Made by a program: the position numbers and the translations under genes. The notes below the pieces were generated by a model. The model searched no databases and was not told the DNA's origin. It saw nothing but the letters and a program-made list of their open reading frames with translations. Shown one piece after another: positions 55,437 to 64,000 of a DNA stretch of 64,000 nt (position 1 is the stretch's first letter; each line of letters opens with the position of its first letter). Source of the stretch: Gnetum montanum (lineage: Eukaryota; Streptophyta; Gnetopsida; Gnetales; Gnetaceae); assembly GCA_015680685.1 (NCBI GenBank), contig MNCI01030412.1, forward strand, positions 23,756 to 87,755, written 5' to 3'.

Positions 55437-56159
55437 CAATGCCCAACTGCACAATTGGAAAAGAAGTCTTTTAGCAGAAAAGTAGTGAAACTCTTGTAGT
55501 TAGAGTATTTTTCAAGTGCCCGTAGNATGCCCGTAGTAGGAGGTTGAAGTGTGAACGGATCTTTATTCGAGCATTGTGTACGTGAGCACACCTTGTGTAT
55601 GGTAATAAAGACAAGCTATTTGATTCATCCTTGTAGCACTTGAGATTTGTTTTCTTACAAATTTCTTTTATTTTATTTTCTTATGCATTTATTTTATTTT
55701 ATTTTATTTTATGCACTTTACATTTATGTTATTAGCACACACAGTATGATCATGCGTGTAACACTTGGTAACCTAGTAACAATTAGCGTTTGGTAATCCT
55801 AGTAGTGTTGCGCTAGTTCAGGATGTGTACGGCAAGTGAGAATGGATACAAGTGTTAGGATTAGTTTAAAGCCTAGTTAATCAGTAGTTAAGTGAAATTA
55901 GTTACTTAGTTATCTCTCTCTCTCCTCCCTTATTTGCAATAGGACATAAAAACATAAAAGCTATAAAAATCATATGCCTCAAACTTACTTAACCATACAA
56001 TTGTGACATACAAGTAAGTTTGGGAAGACAATGATCAACCAACCCGTCTTTATTCCACAAGGGCGCATAATCACTTAGTCCTTAGAATTTGACTAGATCA
56101 TCCATGAAACACTCATATTCATATGTTTGAGTGTAGGGGTACCTCTCCACTCATCATAT

Positions 56160-57720
56160 ATGATTCTAAATCAAAAAATTATTTATATTTTGGTTTGAAT
56201 AAATCTAAATTTAATAGAATAGCTAGGTGTAAGACTGCTAAGGAAATTTGGGAAACCTAGAGCCTACCTATGAGGGCACATCTATAGTTAAACAATCAAA
56301 ACTTTTAGTCTTCCAAAGTATATGACAAACTTAAGATGAAGGAAGGTGAAAAGAGTAAGGATTATTTCTCTAGGGAAAATGACCTTGTTGTAGTAATTAG
56401 GGATATAGGTAAGGACTTGTTTAAAAGTGATGTAATTATAAAAATTATTAGAACACTACAGCCGAGATTTAGACCTAAGTCATAGTTATGGAAGAAATTA
56501 GAGACATTTTGGCCCTTCAATCTGAGGAGCTTCAAAGTGCTCTAATTGCTTATGAGATGAATCTCATAAGTGAAGGAGTGATTAAGGAAAAGCCTATTTC
56601 TCTAAAATTAGCATAAAAGAGAAGGAGCAGGTTGAACAAGAAATTAATAGTAAAGAAGAAATAGCTCTTCTATCAATAAAAGTTCAAAAGCTTCTAGCAA
56701 AGAAAGGAAAGAGCTTCAATCAACTAAAGTCTAACTAATTCAATACCAAAGGTAAAGATAAAGGTAAGAATTTTTCAAATTCAAATTTTCATGCATTTTC
56801 AATAGAATGTTGGGTATGTGATGGAAGAGGCCATGTGACCTCTAAATATTTTAGTTCAAGTAGGTTGAAACAAAGAGATACAAATGAGGCTAACTCAAGT
56901 GAAAGAATTTCTATACTAATTAGGATGATGAAGACCAATACGAGGAAGAGGCAGATGACACTTTAGAAGATTCACACCTCATTTGCATGGCTCTCACAGA
57001 TGATGATTTTAGCATATTTGATGATGATGATCAAATATTGAAAATTGATAAAGAAAGGTAAGACCTCTTGTGCAATGAACTTTTATCTCTTCAAAATATT
57101 TGTATAAAATTAAAAAAGAAATTAAAGAATAAGGATCAAGATCTATCCTTATTAAATATAAAAATTTTAGACCTCATAAAAGAAAACTCAAATCTAAGGG
57201 TTGAGAATAAAAAACTAACATTGTCATATGAGAAGATTAAGGAAGAACATGCAAATGCTAAACTCATAAATGAGAGACTAGTTAAAGGAAAAGAATCCCT
57301 CCAAATAGTTCTTTCATAAGGAAGAATTTCACATAATAAAGGTGGGCTAGGGTGTTGTCAGCAAGAACAAGAATCCACAAAAAATTCATTCGAATAAGAG
57401 GCTACATCAAAGATTGAGATGACAATTGGCACTACATCCAAACAAAGAGCAACTCCAAGGTTTGATCATTTTAACCAAAATAAAAAGGTTAGATGTTATT
57501 ACTATAATAGATTTGGGCATAAGTAATGGGATTACAATTTAAAGTATTATTACATGAACACTTGGTCATATCACAAGACTGCTTCATCTTATCCAAATGC
57601 ACCTAGAAAGGAAACCTTGAAGAACAAGAAAAAATGAAAGATAAATCAAAAGGGCAAGGAAGTCAAAAAGGTATGGAGAATAAAACAAAAGAAAGATGAT
57701 AAAATAATCTTCTCCAACAA
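56160..57720 (+). pseudogene. Copia-type gag (UBN2-like) with two zinc knuckles
   Basis: ARCKTAKEIWETLEPTYEG-type start (56210-56280), SKLLVFQSKYDKLKMKEGEK-like helix and IKIIRTLQPRFRPK are the UBN2 gag pattern. CWVCDGRGHVTSKYF (about 56810) and CYYYNRFGHK (about 57495; one Cys changed) are zinc knuckles, and between them lies a long coiled coil (open frame 57068-57319: LLNIKILDLIKENSNLRVEN, LTLSYEKIKEEHANAKLINE). This order is typical of SIRE-like copia gag. Stops break it in at least six places. No pol follows. Confidence 0.75.
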
Positions 57721-57789
57721 ATTTATGAAAGGTATAATTTGTATGAGAGGGGGTACTTCAAAAGAATAACCTCATTCTCAGGCTCCTTA

Positions 57790-58345
57790 GGCATATTCAT
57801 TTCCTTTAGTAATCAAGGTAAGTAGAGGTAAGTCTTCATTTCATTTTGAATATCTCTTAAGACTATAGTCCTTGGCAACCATCCCCTAAACCTTTGTTAC
57901 TAAGACACCTACCTATAGATGTATACCATGAGATGTCTACATAAGAAGTTAGACGTCTACATACCAAGTTAGATGTCCATCTATGATCATGGTAGATGTA
58001 GCATAGATGTCTATACCATAAGGTAGATGTTTATCTTTTCATAATAAATCCTCGATGGCCATAATTAAATAAATCCAAACCTTAATTTTTCCATCATTCT
58101 TCCACGTCCAAGCTTAGATGACCAATGATAGATAACTATGTCTTTTTCAACAAAGGTGTTTTGTACATTTTTCTTCCAAATTGATGGTCCACATGAATAT
58201 TGGAATGTCTAGGTAATCATCAAGGAGGGGCAAAAATTCCAAGGGAGCTTCCTCCAACATTGCAAGTACCTATACTTCACAATTTTGGTTAATTAATGCC
58301 TAGCATCAATTTGAAGTAACTTGAACCTTCTCTATTATTTATGAA
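57790..58345. other. Non-coding spacer with a first AGATGTCTA cluster
   Basis: No coding frame. 57910-58030 holds AGATGTCTAC, AGACGTCTAC, AGATGTCC and TAGATGTCTA words, the same words as in the LTR at 60560-60710; but the following sequence is different, so it is not simply the matching LTR. Confidence 0.5.
57910..58035. repeat. AGATGTCTA word cluster, copy 1
   Basis: At least seven copies of (T)AGA(T/C)GTCTA(C) or halves in 125 bases, including the palindrome TAGACGTCTA at 57952. Confidence 0.6.
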
Positions 58346-58349
58346 CTAT

Positions 58350-59280
58350 CTTTTTTCTTCTAGAAGAATCATTAGAAAGAATTAATGGCATTCTTTCAAG
58401 TGTTGAATTGGGTCTCATTTATTTCAATGAATTTTTGTGTGTTTGAAATCCTTATAAGGGAATTTTATAGTAATATTATGATTACAAATGCTTTTTTTGG
58501 GGCTTTAACTTCCATGGTTGGGGGGATGTTGATTTAAGCTTCTCCTCAAGTTGTAAATGCAATTCTTGGGATATCCAATGCTAACATTCACAGGGTCACC
58601 ATTCATTCCATGACTGATATTTTCATGAATGGTGTGATTCCTATTTCCCAAGATGAATTTTGTGATGCTTTGTTTGTGTAGTATGTGTCTCTATGTAGTG
58701 GGATAATTCTTAGGAGTCAGATGGCTTTAGGTTTTTTCATCCTCTCTCTCATTGTTTTATATAATATTATTGTAAAAGGAGAAAGTTATAACTATTTGCT
58801 ACCAATGCAAGAATTTTTTCTTTATTGCATTCTCACTGGTCAACCTTTGGACTTTAGTCATATTCTTTGTTGAGACATGTTGGGACTACTCACCAGGGAG
58901 AGAATTTATAGGCACCCTCACCTCATTAGTTTGCTAAATAGTCAAAGAGATGTTTCCATTCTTGATATGCCTTTGCTTAAGGGCAAGAGGACCCTTGATG
59001 AGTATTCAGAAAAGAGAAGCTCCATCCATGCTAAGATAGTAGAACCCACCACCAAGCCACAAAAATAGAGAAATAAGGAATCTACATCATCATCTCGAGC
59101 CTCTTCTCAGTTGAGAAGGTCCAAATCAATTGGTGGCTAGATGAGATCCCCTATCAAGAAGATGCTAAAGCCTTTTGCTTGTACTATTAAGATGATTAGT
59201 AGGAACCTCTCTTACCTTTGTAAGGGAATGGATGTAGTAGGAGTACCTCTTCCTCTAGATGGGTAGTAGTTTGAAGAGTT
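58350..59280 (+). pseudogene. Putative plant transposon protein domain (Transposase_32-like)
   Basis: A nearly continuous plus-strand frame reads IREFYSNIMITNAFFGAL, SPQVVNAILGISN, DEFCDALFV, SGIILRSQMALGFFILSLIV, then LLPMQEFFLYCILTGQPLDF and HPHLISLLNSQRDVS. This follows the order of the plant-specific domain often annotated 'putative plant transposon protein': REFYAN start, F-SPE-IN-LLG, a long helical part, then R-x-x-L-x-x-AILTG and LI-x-x-L-C. The domain is found in retroelement ORFs outside gag-pol; its biochemical role is unknown. A Lys/Ser-rich tail (RSSIHAKIVEPTTKPQK) follows. The identification is from memory of the pattern. Confidence 0.55.
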
Positions 59281-60246
59281 TACCACTCCTTCCATATCAG
59301 ACAATAAGGAGGACTATCTAGCTTCATCTAAACACTCGATAGCTACTAGGCCATCCTGAACATATGACTCAAGAAATGCATATGATTCTAAGGAGCTTAA
59401 TGCACCACCCACATGAATCTAGGAGAGGATCCTAATCCTATGCAACTTGGACCTAGTTCTCATCCTCATGATGATGCTCCACAAAATTTTGAGCAGCAAG
59501 CCATTGAGAGTATTTTTGGATCTTCTTCTTAGTTGAGACTAGTGGATTCCATGACAAATCAACGAAAGGGAAATTCATCACCTTCTCAATAGGCCCCTTC
59601 TGATCCACCTTCTTCATCCTAGTTCTAGGTTAAGCTTCATTCTAGTAGGACTCTAGTCCATGTTCCATCTTCAAATAATGATGACAAGTAGCACATCTCT
59701 TGCACTAGTAGTGACGATGATGAGGAGGATACCTACAAGTCTTCTCATGTAGTTGCTGCTTCTAGTAATGAGTTTGATGAGGCTACCAAGGTTAGTGATT
59801 AGGATCCTTCATTGGTCCCTCCTTTTGGATGATGTCCAAAAGATGGGAGAATTTTGGATACTTTGTGGATTGTATGCAGTTGTACATTATGGATCTTTTC
59901 GTGGATCTTTTGTGGATGGTTATGGATATCAATACTATATTATGGCTCTTGTATGTGATGTGCTTATATGTATGGATAGTATGTATAGATATTTGTGAAC
60001 TTCATGTTTTTGGTATATGGATTCATTAGCTATGTTATATTATGGAGATAGGTTTGGTCCTCACATAGTTTATGGAGATCTCTTGTTTCTATTAGTCTGT
60101 CCTTCTTATGGTGAACCTATTATCTTGAGTTTTTATATCTTTATCTCAATGATACAGCCATACCCTTGGCTACCATTGGAATTTATACATCTTATTTATT
60201 TTTATTGTTTATCATAATATGCACTAACCCATTTTCTTAAGTTTTA
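59281..60246 (+). other. Decayed Ser/Asp-rich tail and T/G-rich spacer
   Basis: Readings such as DPPSSS and TSSDDDEEDTYKSSHV (about 59690-59760) look like a disordered acidic-serine tail of the preceding ORF. From 59830 to 60200 TATGGAT and TTGTGGAT words recur in T/G-rich DNA, and the open frames there are low in coding character. Confidence 0.35.
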
Positions 60247-60269
60247 GATATCATCAAAAAGCAGAAGAG
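60247..60269 (+). other. Polypurine tract of element H
   Basis: GATATCATCAAAAAGCAGAA then GAG precedes TGTTGAGC. Plant SIRE-type elements carry an ATCATCAAAAAGGGGGAGA-like tract at this point, here with changes. Confidence 0.6.
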
Positions 60270-61187
60270 TGTTGAGCTTTTGGTATGTCAAAACATTAAG
60301 AAAAATGGAGAATATAGAATGTATGTGATAGATGATGATTTTGTAGGACATGAACAAGAACTCCTCATAGAGATCTAAGGACTCAAGGAAATGAGATCTA
60401 TGTCAAGATGTCAAAATGAAGACGACATGAGCAAGATGAGAGCATGGATGAAAATGAAGTCTACAAGTTAAATGAAGATGCTCCAAGGACTACCAAAAAG
60501 ACATATTAATAAGAGCAAGCCTTAGAATTAAAATTTTAAAATTTGAGTAGATTCCTTGGAAAAATAGTAGATGTCTATCCTCAACAAAGGATGTCTCACT
60601 ATAGACATCCCACTTTCTAGGTAGATGTCTCTCCTGCATTAAGGACAATCTTAGATAGATGTATCAAGTTCAAAGTAGACATCTACACTAGCCATTTGGT
60701 AGACATTGTACAAATTCCAAGAAATTTATGGAAACTCTCAGGCTATAAGATGATGTCAAAATCTTGGAAACTATGCAAGCACTATTCACAAAAATCCCTT
60801 CATTATCTATTATAATCAATTCTACTCTTCCTCTTCATTGTAACATCATTTTCTCAATTGTAATTGTGCTAAGCTTCAAGTACAAGGATTTGTAAATTTA
60901 GTCATATTCTTTTCTTTTTCTTTTCCTTCTTTCTTATAGCCATAAGGGGTTAATGTGCCTCTTGTGAGAAGACATCTTTATTAAGCTTGTTAGGATCCTG
61001 TGAGATTGAGTGGTTTTAAAGCATCAAAAGGCTCTAGAGTGGAGCTTAATTTTCTAAAGTTTGAGGGATCCTTGAAACCACATTCTGAACTTGTTAGGAC
61101 CTTATAGGGTTAAGTGGTTTCACAACAATGAAACACTTTGGATTGGAGGTCAAAGCTTGTACATCATGTGGTGCCCATCAAACCACA
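60270..61187 (+). repeat. 3' LTR of element H (right end approximate)
   Basis: Starts TGTTGAGCTTTTGG. Contains the AGATGTCTA word cluster (60560-60715), then the R-U5 patterns AAGCTTGTTAGGATCC, TGAGTGG, AGGGATCCTTGAAACC, characteristic of SIRE-like LTRs. The end is placed at a CA between 61180 and 61187. Confidence 0.6.
60560..60715 (+). promoter_or_regulatory. AGATGTCTA word cluster, copy 2, in U3 of element H
   Basis: TAGATGTCTATC, AGGATGTCTC, TAGACATCCC, TAGATGTCTCTCC, TAGATGTATC, TAGACATCTACAC, TAGACATTG: direct and inverted forms of one word. TATA box not clear; CTATTATAATC near 60813 is a candidate. Confidence 0.45.
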
Positions 61188-61339
61188 ATTTTTTTTTAAG
61201 AAACAAAGTCCAAATGTGTGCACAGATTCTACCCTTTGAGTGTGGATGTACCCAAGTTGGGAAACCACGTAAATTTTGGTATGCTTTTGTGGCTAATGAA
61301 ATTTTAATTAGGGAACTTATTCAACTCCCCTTCTAAGTT

Positions 61340-61860
61340 ATTAATCCACATATCTCTTCTCTCTATTCTTTTGAAGAAATATATGATAGTTTTACCATTT
61401 ACAATTCTACCTAATCTCTAAGAAATTATATTTGATCTTGATGTGTTTAGTTTTATGATGAAGAAAAGGTTTTTTGAGATAGAAATAGCAACATTATTAT
61501 CATAGTGAGTGATTATTTTGTCAAAGAATGTTATAACAAAGACCTTTAATACTCCCTTCATCTAAAGGATCTATGTGCAGCAATGTGAGGAAACAACATA
61601 TTTTGCTTTAGTTGATAATAAGGCTATAGAGTTCTATTTCTTGCTCAACCATGATACTAGTCTATTACCAAAAAAATGATAATTTTCATTGGTAGACTTC
61701 CAATCATCTCTATTTCCTACTCAATCTGCATATGTATAGTCTTGTAATTCAAAGTTTTTTCTTTTAGGATACCATAGTGCATGACTAGTTGTTCCTCTTA
61801 GATACCATAAAATCCTTTTAGCTGCTACTAGATGTGACTCTTTAAGTTCAAACTAATATC
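61340..61860 (-). pseudogene. Copia RNase H
   Basis: ELKESHLVAAKRILWYLRGT, HALWYPKRKNFELQDYTYAD (DADW-type block), RLVSWLSKK and SIALLSTKAKYVVSSHC, then THYDNNVAISISKN and the degraded block with LNTSRSN where active copies have TKHIDI. Many stops near the end. Confidence 0.8.
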
Positions 61861-62760
61861 TAAATATTAAACCTACTGCAAAACCTATGACTAGTCTGTT
61901 AGCTATAGCATACTGTTAGCTTTCCACAATGGATGTATACATTAAAGCATCAATGCTTTTCTCTTTTTCATCCTTGCAAAGATGTACATTTGTGTTAAGG
62001 GGATCCATACAAGTTTTAGCTTCTATCGTGCTAAAACATTTGAGCATTTGTTGAACATATTTTATCTATGAAATAAAAATTCCATTCTTGAGTTGTTGGT
62101 TATGTAGGCCTAGAAAATGAGATAGCTCTCCTATCATAGACATTTCAAAATTGGATTTCATAGCTTCAATAAATTCTACACCTAGACTCAAACTTGTTGC
62201 TCTAAAAATTATGTCATCAACATAAATTTGAGTAACTAAAAATCCTTTTTAATATATATGGTATTATCCAACGAAGCTCTCAAACAACCATTTGTAGCTA
62301 AATATGAATCAATTTTGGCTTACCACATCCTAGGTGGTTATTTTAAACCATATAAAGCCTTGTTTAGCTGATATACATGATTTGGCATTCACATGTTAAT
62401 GAACCCTTCTCACTATTCTATATACATTGTCTCTTTTATCTCTTCGTTAAGGAATGTAGATTTTACATCCATTTGGTAGAGTTTGAACCCTTGATAAGTT
62501 ATAAAAGCTAACAACATTGTAATAGATTCTAGTCTTGCCACTAGAGTAAACGTATACTAATAATCAATCCCTTCTATTTGTGCAAAACCTTTGGATACTA
62601 ATATTGCTTTATTTTAAGTAACTTCACCATGTTCATTCAATTTGTTTACCAAGACAAGTTTAGTTCCAATAACATTCACTTCTTTTTGACATGGAACAAG
62701 TTCCAATGTATTTTTCTTTATAATCTACTTCATCTCTTCATCCATGGTATTCTTCTAGTC
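61860..62760 (-). pseudogene. Copia reverse transcriptase
   Basis: MDEEMKQIIKKNTLELVPCQ, LVLVNKLNEHGEV, ILVSKGFAQIEGIDY, FKLYQMDVKSTFLNEEIKE, VYQLNKALYGLK, and LVTQIYVDDIIF with the YVDD catalytic block intact (about 62210-62235). FLGLHNQQLKNGIFIS and LNTNVHLCKDEKEKSIDALM lead into the connection domain. Confidence 0.85.
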
Positions 62761-63379
62761 CTTATTTTCAAGAGCTTCCCTAACTATTAGTGGAATGGAA
62801 AAAACAAGATAGCATAATAATAAGCCATGATCTATTATTTTAGCTTTTTTCCTCGTTCTTTATCTAAGTAAGAATATACAATATCTACCATAAATCTGAA
62901 CCTTTGAATTCTCCTCGTTAAGCCACTATTAGGGGTAGCCTCTCATTTTTTTTCTACATCATCTATTCCAATTGCTTCAACATTAGTTTCTTTTGCTTAT
63001 TCTGGTGTTAGCACACCATCATCTTCTTCTTCTTATTTTGCATCCATACCTTCCTCAGTTGTATTATTAGTACTCTCTGCTTGTTCATTAATCTTTACAT
63101 GTGGTGTCTCAACCATTTTTAAAGTTTTCAAATTTAAACAATTGTACACTTTTGGTTGATGATAATAACCAATATATAGACCTTCTTCACAAAAACTATC
63201 AAGCTTATGAATACTATCTTGGCTCTTAATATAACACTTACTACAAGAAATTTTGAAATATTGACTATTTTACCATACCATATTTGATAGGAAGTCTTAC
63301 CATCATCAACTCTTATGAAGCATCTATTGATGATGTATATTGATGTTCTAGCTATCTTATTCCAAAAATATTTTAGTAC

Positions 63380-64000
63380 ATTTTTTCATTCATCTTGGAT
63401 CTAATCGTTTCAATTACAGTCTTGTTTTTGTGCTTTGCAACATCATTTTACTAAGGTGTTCTTGCAGCTAAAAATAATCTCCTAATATTTGAATTTTTAC
63501 AAAGCTCATAAAATTCATTTGAGGTGAACTCACCTCCATTGTTAGTCCTAATAGCTTTTATTTTAAGTCTTGTTTTAGTTTCAACCATAGTTTAATATGT
63601 TTTGAATCATTGAAAGACGTTGGAGTTTTTCTCAATACATGTAGGCCAACACATTCTAGTATAATCATCTATAATAAGGAAAAAATATCTTCTAACATTA
63701 AAGCCAACTACATCAAATGGGCCACATAAATCCATATATAGTAATTCAAGTTTATCCTTACAATGAAAATTTACTAATTTAAAAGTAGCTCTAGTTTGCT
63801 TACCATGTTGGCATGCTAAACATACCTCTTCCAACTGACCTACCTATGGCATACCTCTAACACTTTGGGCTTTGATTAAGGCTTGCATGTTTCCTAAGCT
63901 TAAATGTTCCATTCTTTTGTGCCATAACCTACTACTATTTATCTCAGAAATAAGAGTTAGGCAATGCAGTTGTTCATTAATTGAGTATAAATTATTTCTT
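63380..64000 (-). pseudogene. Copia integrase, N-terminal and core
   Basis: NSSRLWHKRMEHLSLGNMQ and VCLACQHGKQTRATF form the H-H-C-C zinc region; LLYMDLCGPFDVVGF and FFLIIDDYTRMCWP hold the first catalytic Asp. NFMSFVKIQILGDYF-like reading near 63500 stands at the second Asp (GGEFTS appears as GEFTSNEF-type reading near 63510-63530). Stops are few in the first 230 bases, more after. Confidence 0.85.

Larger units (their letters stand above)
51302..56156 (+). mobile_element. Element E: 3' half of a D-like gypsy element
   Basis: Starts within RT-RNase H and runs through integrase, the long 3' region and a probable ORF3 stub to a 3' LTR ending TCATCA at 56156. The coding part is better preserved than in D. 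Its U3 has another set of words. The left end is a chimeric junction with copia sequence; the right side sits in a copia gag. Confidence 0.82.
55317..56156 (+). repeat. 3' LTR of element E
   Basis: The right end TCATCA at 56156 and the preceding GAGTGTAGGGGTACC match the other LTRs of the superfamily. The left end is uncertain (TGAGTTCTC at 55317) because an n at 55336 follows closely. TATAAATA at 55429, AATAAAG near 55604, second n at 55526 with a 9-base repeat (TGCCCGTAG). Confidence 0.75.
56157..61187 (+). mobile_element. Element H: SIRE-like copia derivative lacking pol
   Basis: Copia-type gag (56160-57720), no integrase, RT or RNase H, then a 'putative plant transposon protein' type domain (58350-59280), a polypurine tract at 60247-60269 and a 3' LTR from 60270. 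SIRE-type copia elements are known to carry an extra ORF between pol and the 3' LTR. Its left end is cut by element E. Whether gag and the domain belonged to one element is inferred from strand, order and spacing. Confidence 0.55.
61340..64000 (-). mobile_element. Ty1/copia pol remnant, integrase to RNase H
   Basis: Minus-strand copia element running off the right edge of the window: pre-integrase zinc region, integrase, RT, RNase H. Its 3' LTR would lie near 61.2-61.3 kb but is not recognisable; the plus-strand LTR of element H abuts there. Confidence 0.88.

Noticed and set aside
59753-60217. Overlapping Tyr/Leu/Met-rich frames
   Set aside because: Produced by recurring TATGGAT and TTGTGGAT words; no conserved domain.
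1-64000. CRISPR, rRNA, tRNA, riboswitch or bacterial operon features
   Set aside because: Scanned by eye; the repeats are irregular word clusters or LTRs, and no tRNA cloverleaf or bacterial gene layout was seen.

Overview
This is plant nuclear DNA, very probably from a large, repeat-rich seed-plant genome. Almost everything I can recognise is decayed LTR retrotransposon, of both Ty1/copia and Ty3/gypsy type, nested and truncated, with plant-type PBS, PPT, TATA and LTR ends. The species cannot be read from the window; a gymnosperm is possible but only a guess. I see no intact host gene, no tRNA or rRNA gene and no CRISPR. The one non-transposon coding trace is a PB1-domain fragment near 9.6 kb. 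The sequence is a scaffold with two N runs (7842-8063, 26850-27035) and eleven single n, many with duplicated flanks, so parts of the layout are assembly artefact.

Layout: 1-3.1 kb, copia remnant (+). 3.1-6.0 kb, AT-rich, no gene seen. 6039-15828, element A (+), a gypsy-type element with LTRs and gag but no pol, interrupted by about 3.4 kb that holds the N gap, a promoter-like fragment and the PB1 trace. 15.8-19.9 kb, old debris: a palindromic-word cluster, a copia RNase H remnant and an unrecognised coding region (both -). 19889-25868, element B (-), a sister of A, complete with both LTRs and the target duplication CTTGT. 26676-27453, solo LTR C with target duplication CACAC. 27.7-36.2 kb, element F (+), a Tat-like gypsy gag-pol with an extra RNase H before RT and a duplicated leader. 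37213-49680, element D (+), a gypsy element with gag, pol and a long third reading frame (ORF3). 49.8-51.3 kb, copia pol (-). 51.3-56.16 kb, element E (+), the 3' half of a D-like gypsy element. 56.16-61.2 kb, element H (+), SIRE-like copia gag plus a 'putative plant transposon protein' domain and a 3' LTR. 61.3-64 kb, copia pol (-).

A, B, D and E (and LTR C) form one superfamily: similar U5 ends finishing in TCATCA and, where the region survives (A, B, D), an Asp-tRNA-type PBS and a gag zinc knuckle spaced CX2CX3HX4C. They also share a long 3' region. A, B and D have the intron-acceptor-like TGTGATTATAG just before ORF3. A and B look like deletion derivatives of a D-like parent: both lack pol and both keep an ORF3 of exactly 146 codons whose end matches the end of the 927-codon ORF3 span in D. 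The LTRs differ mainly in U3, where each family carries its own cluster of short palindromic words just upstream of the TATA box. This pairing of a stable ORF3 miniature with family-specific palindromic U3 clusters is the best candidate for something undescribed here.
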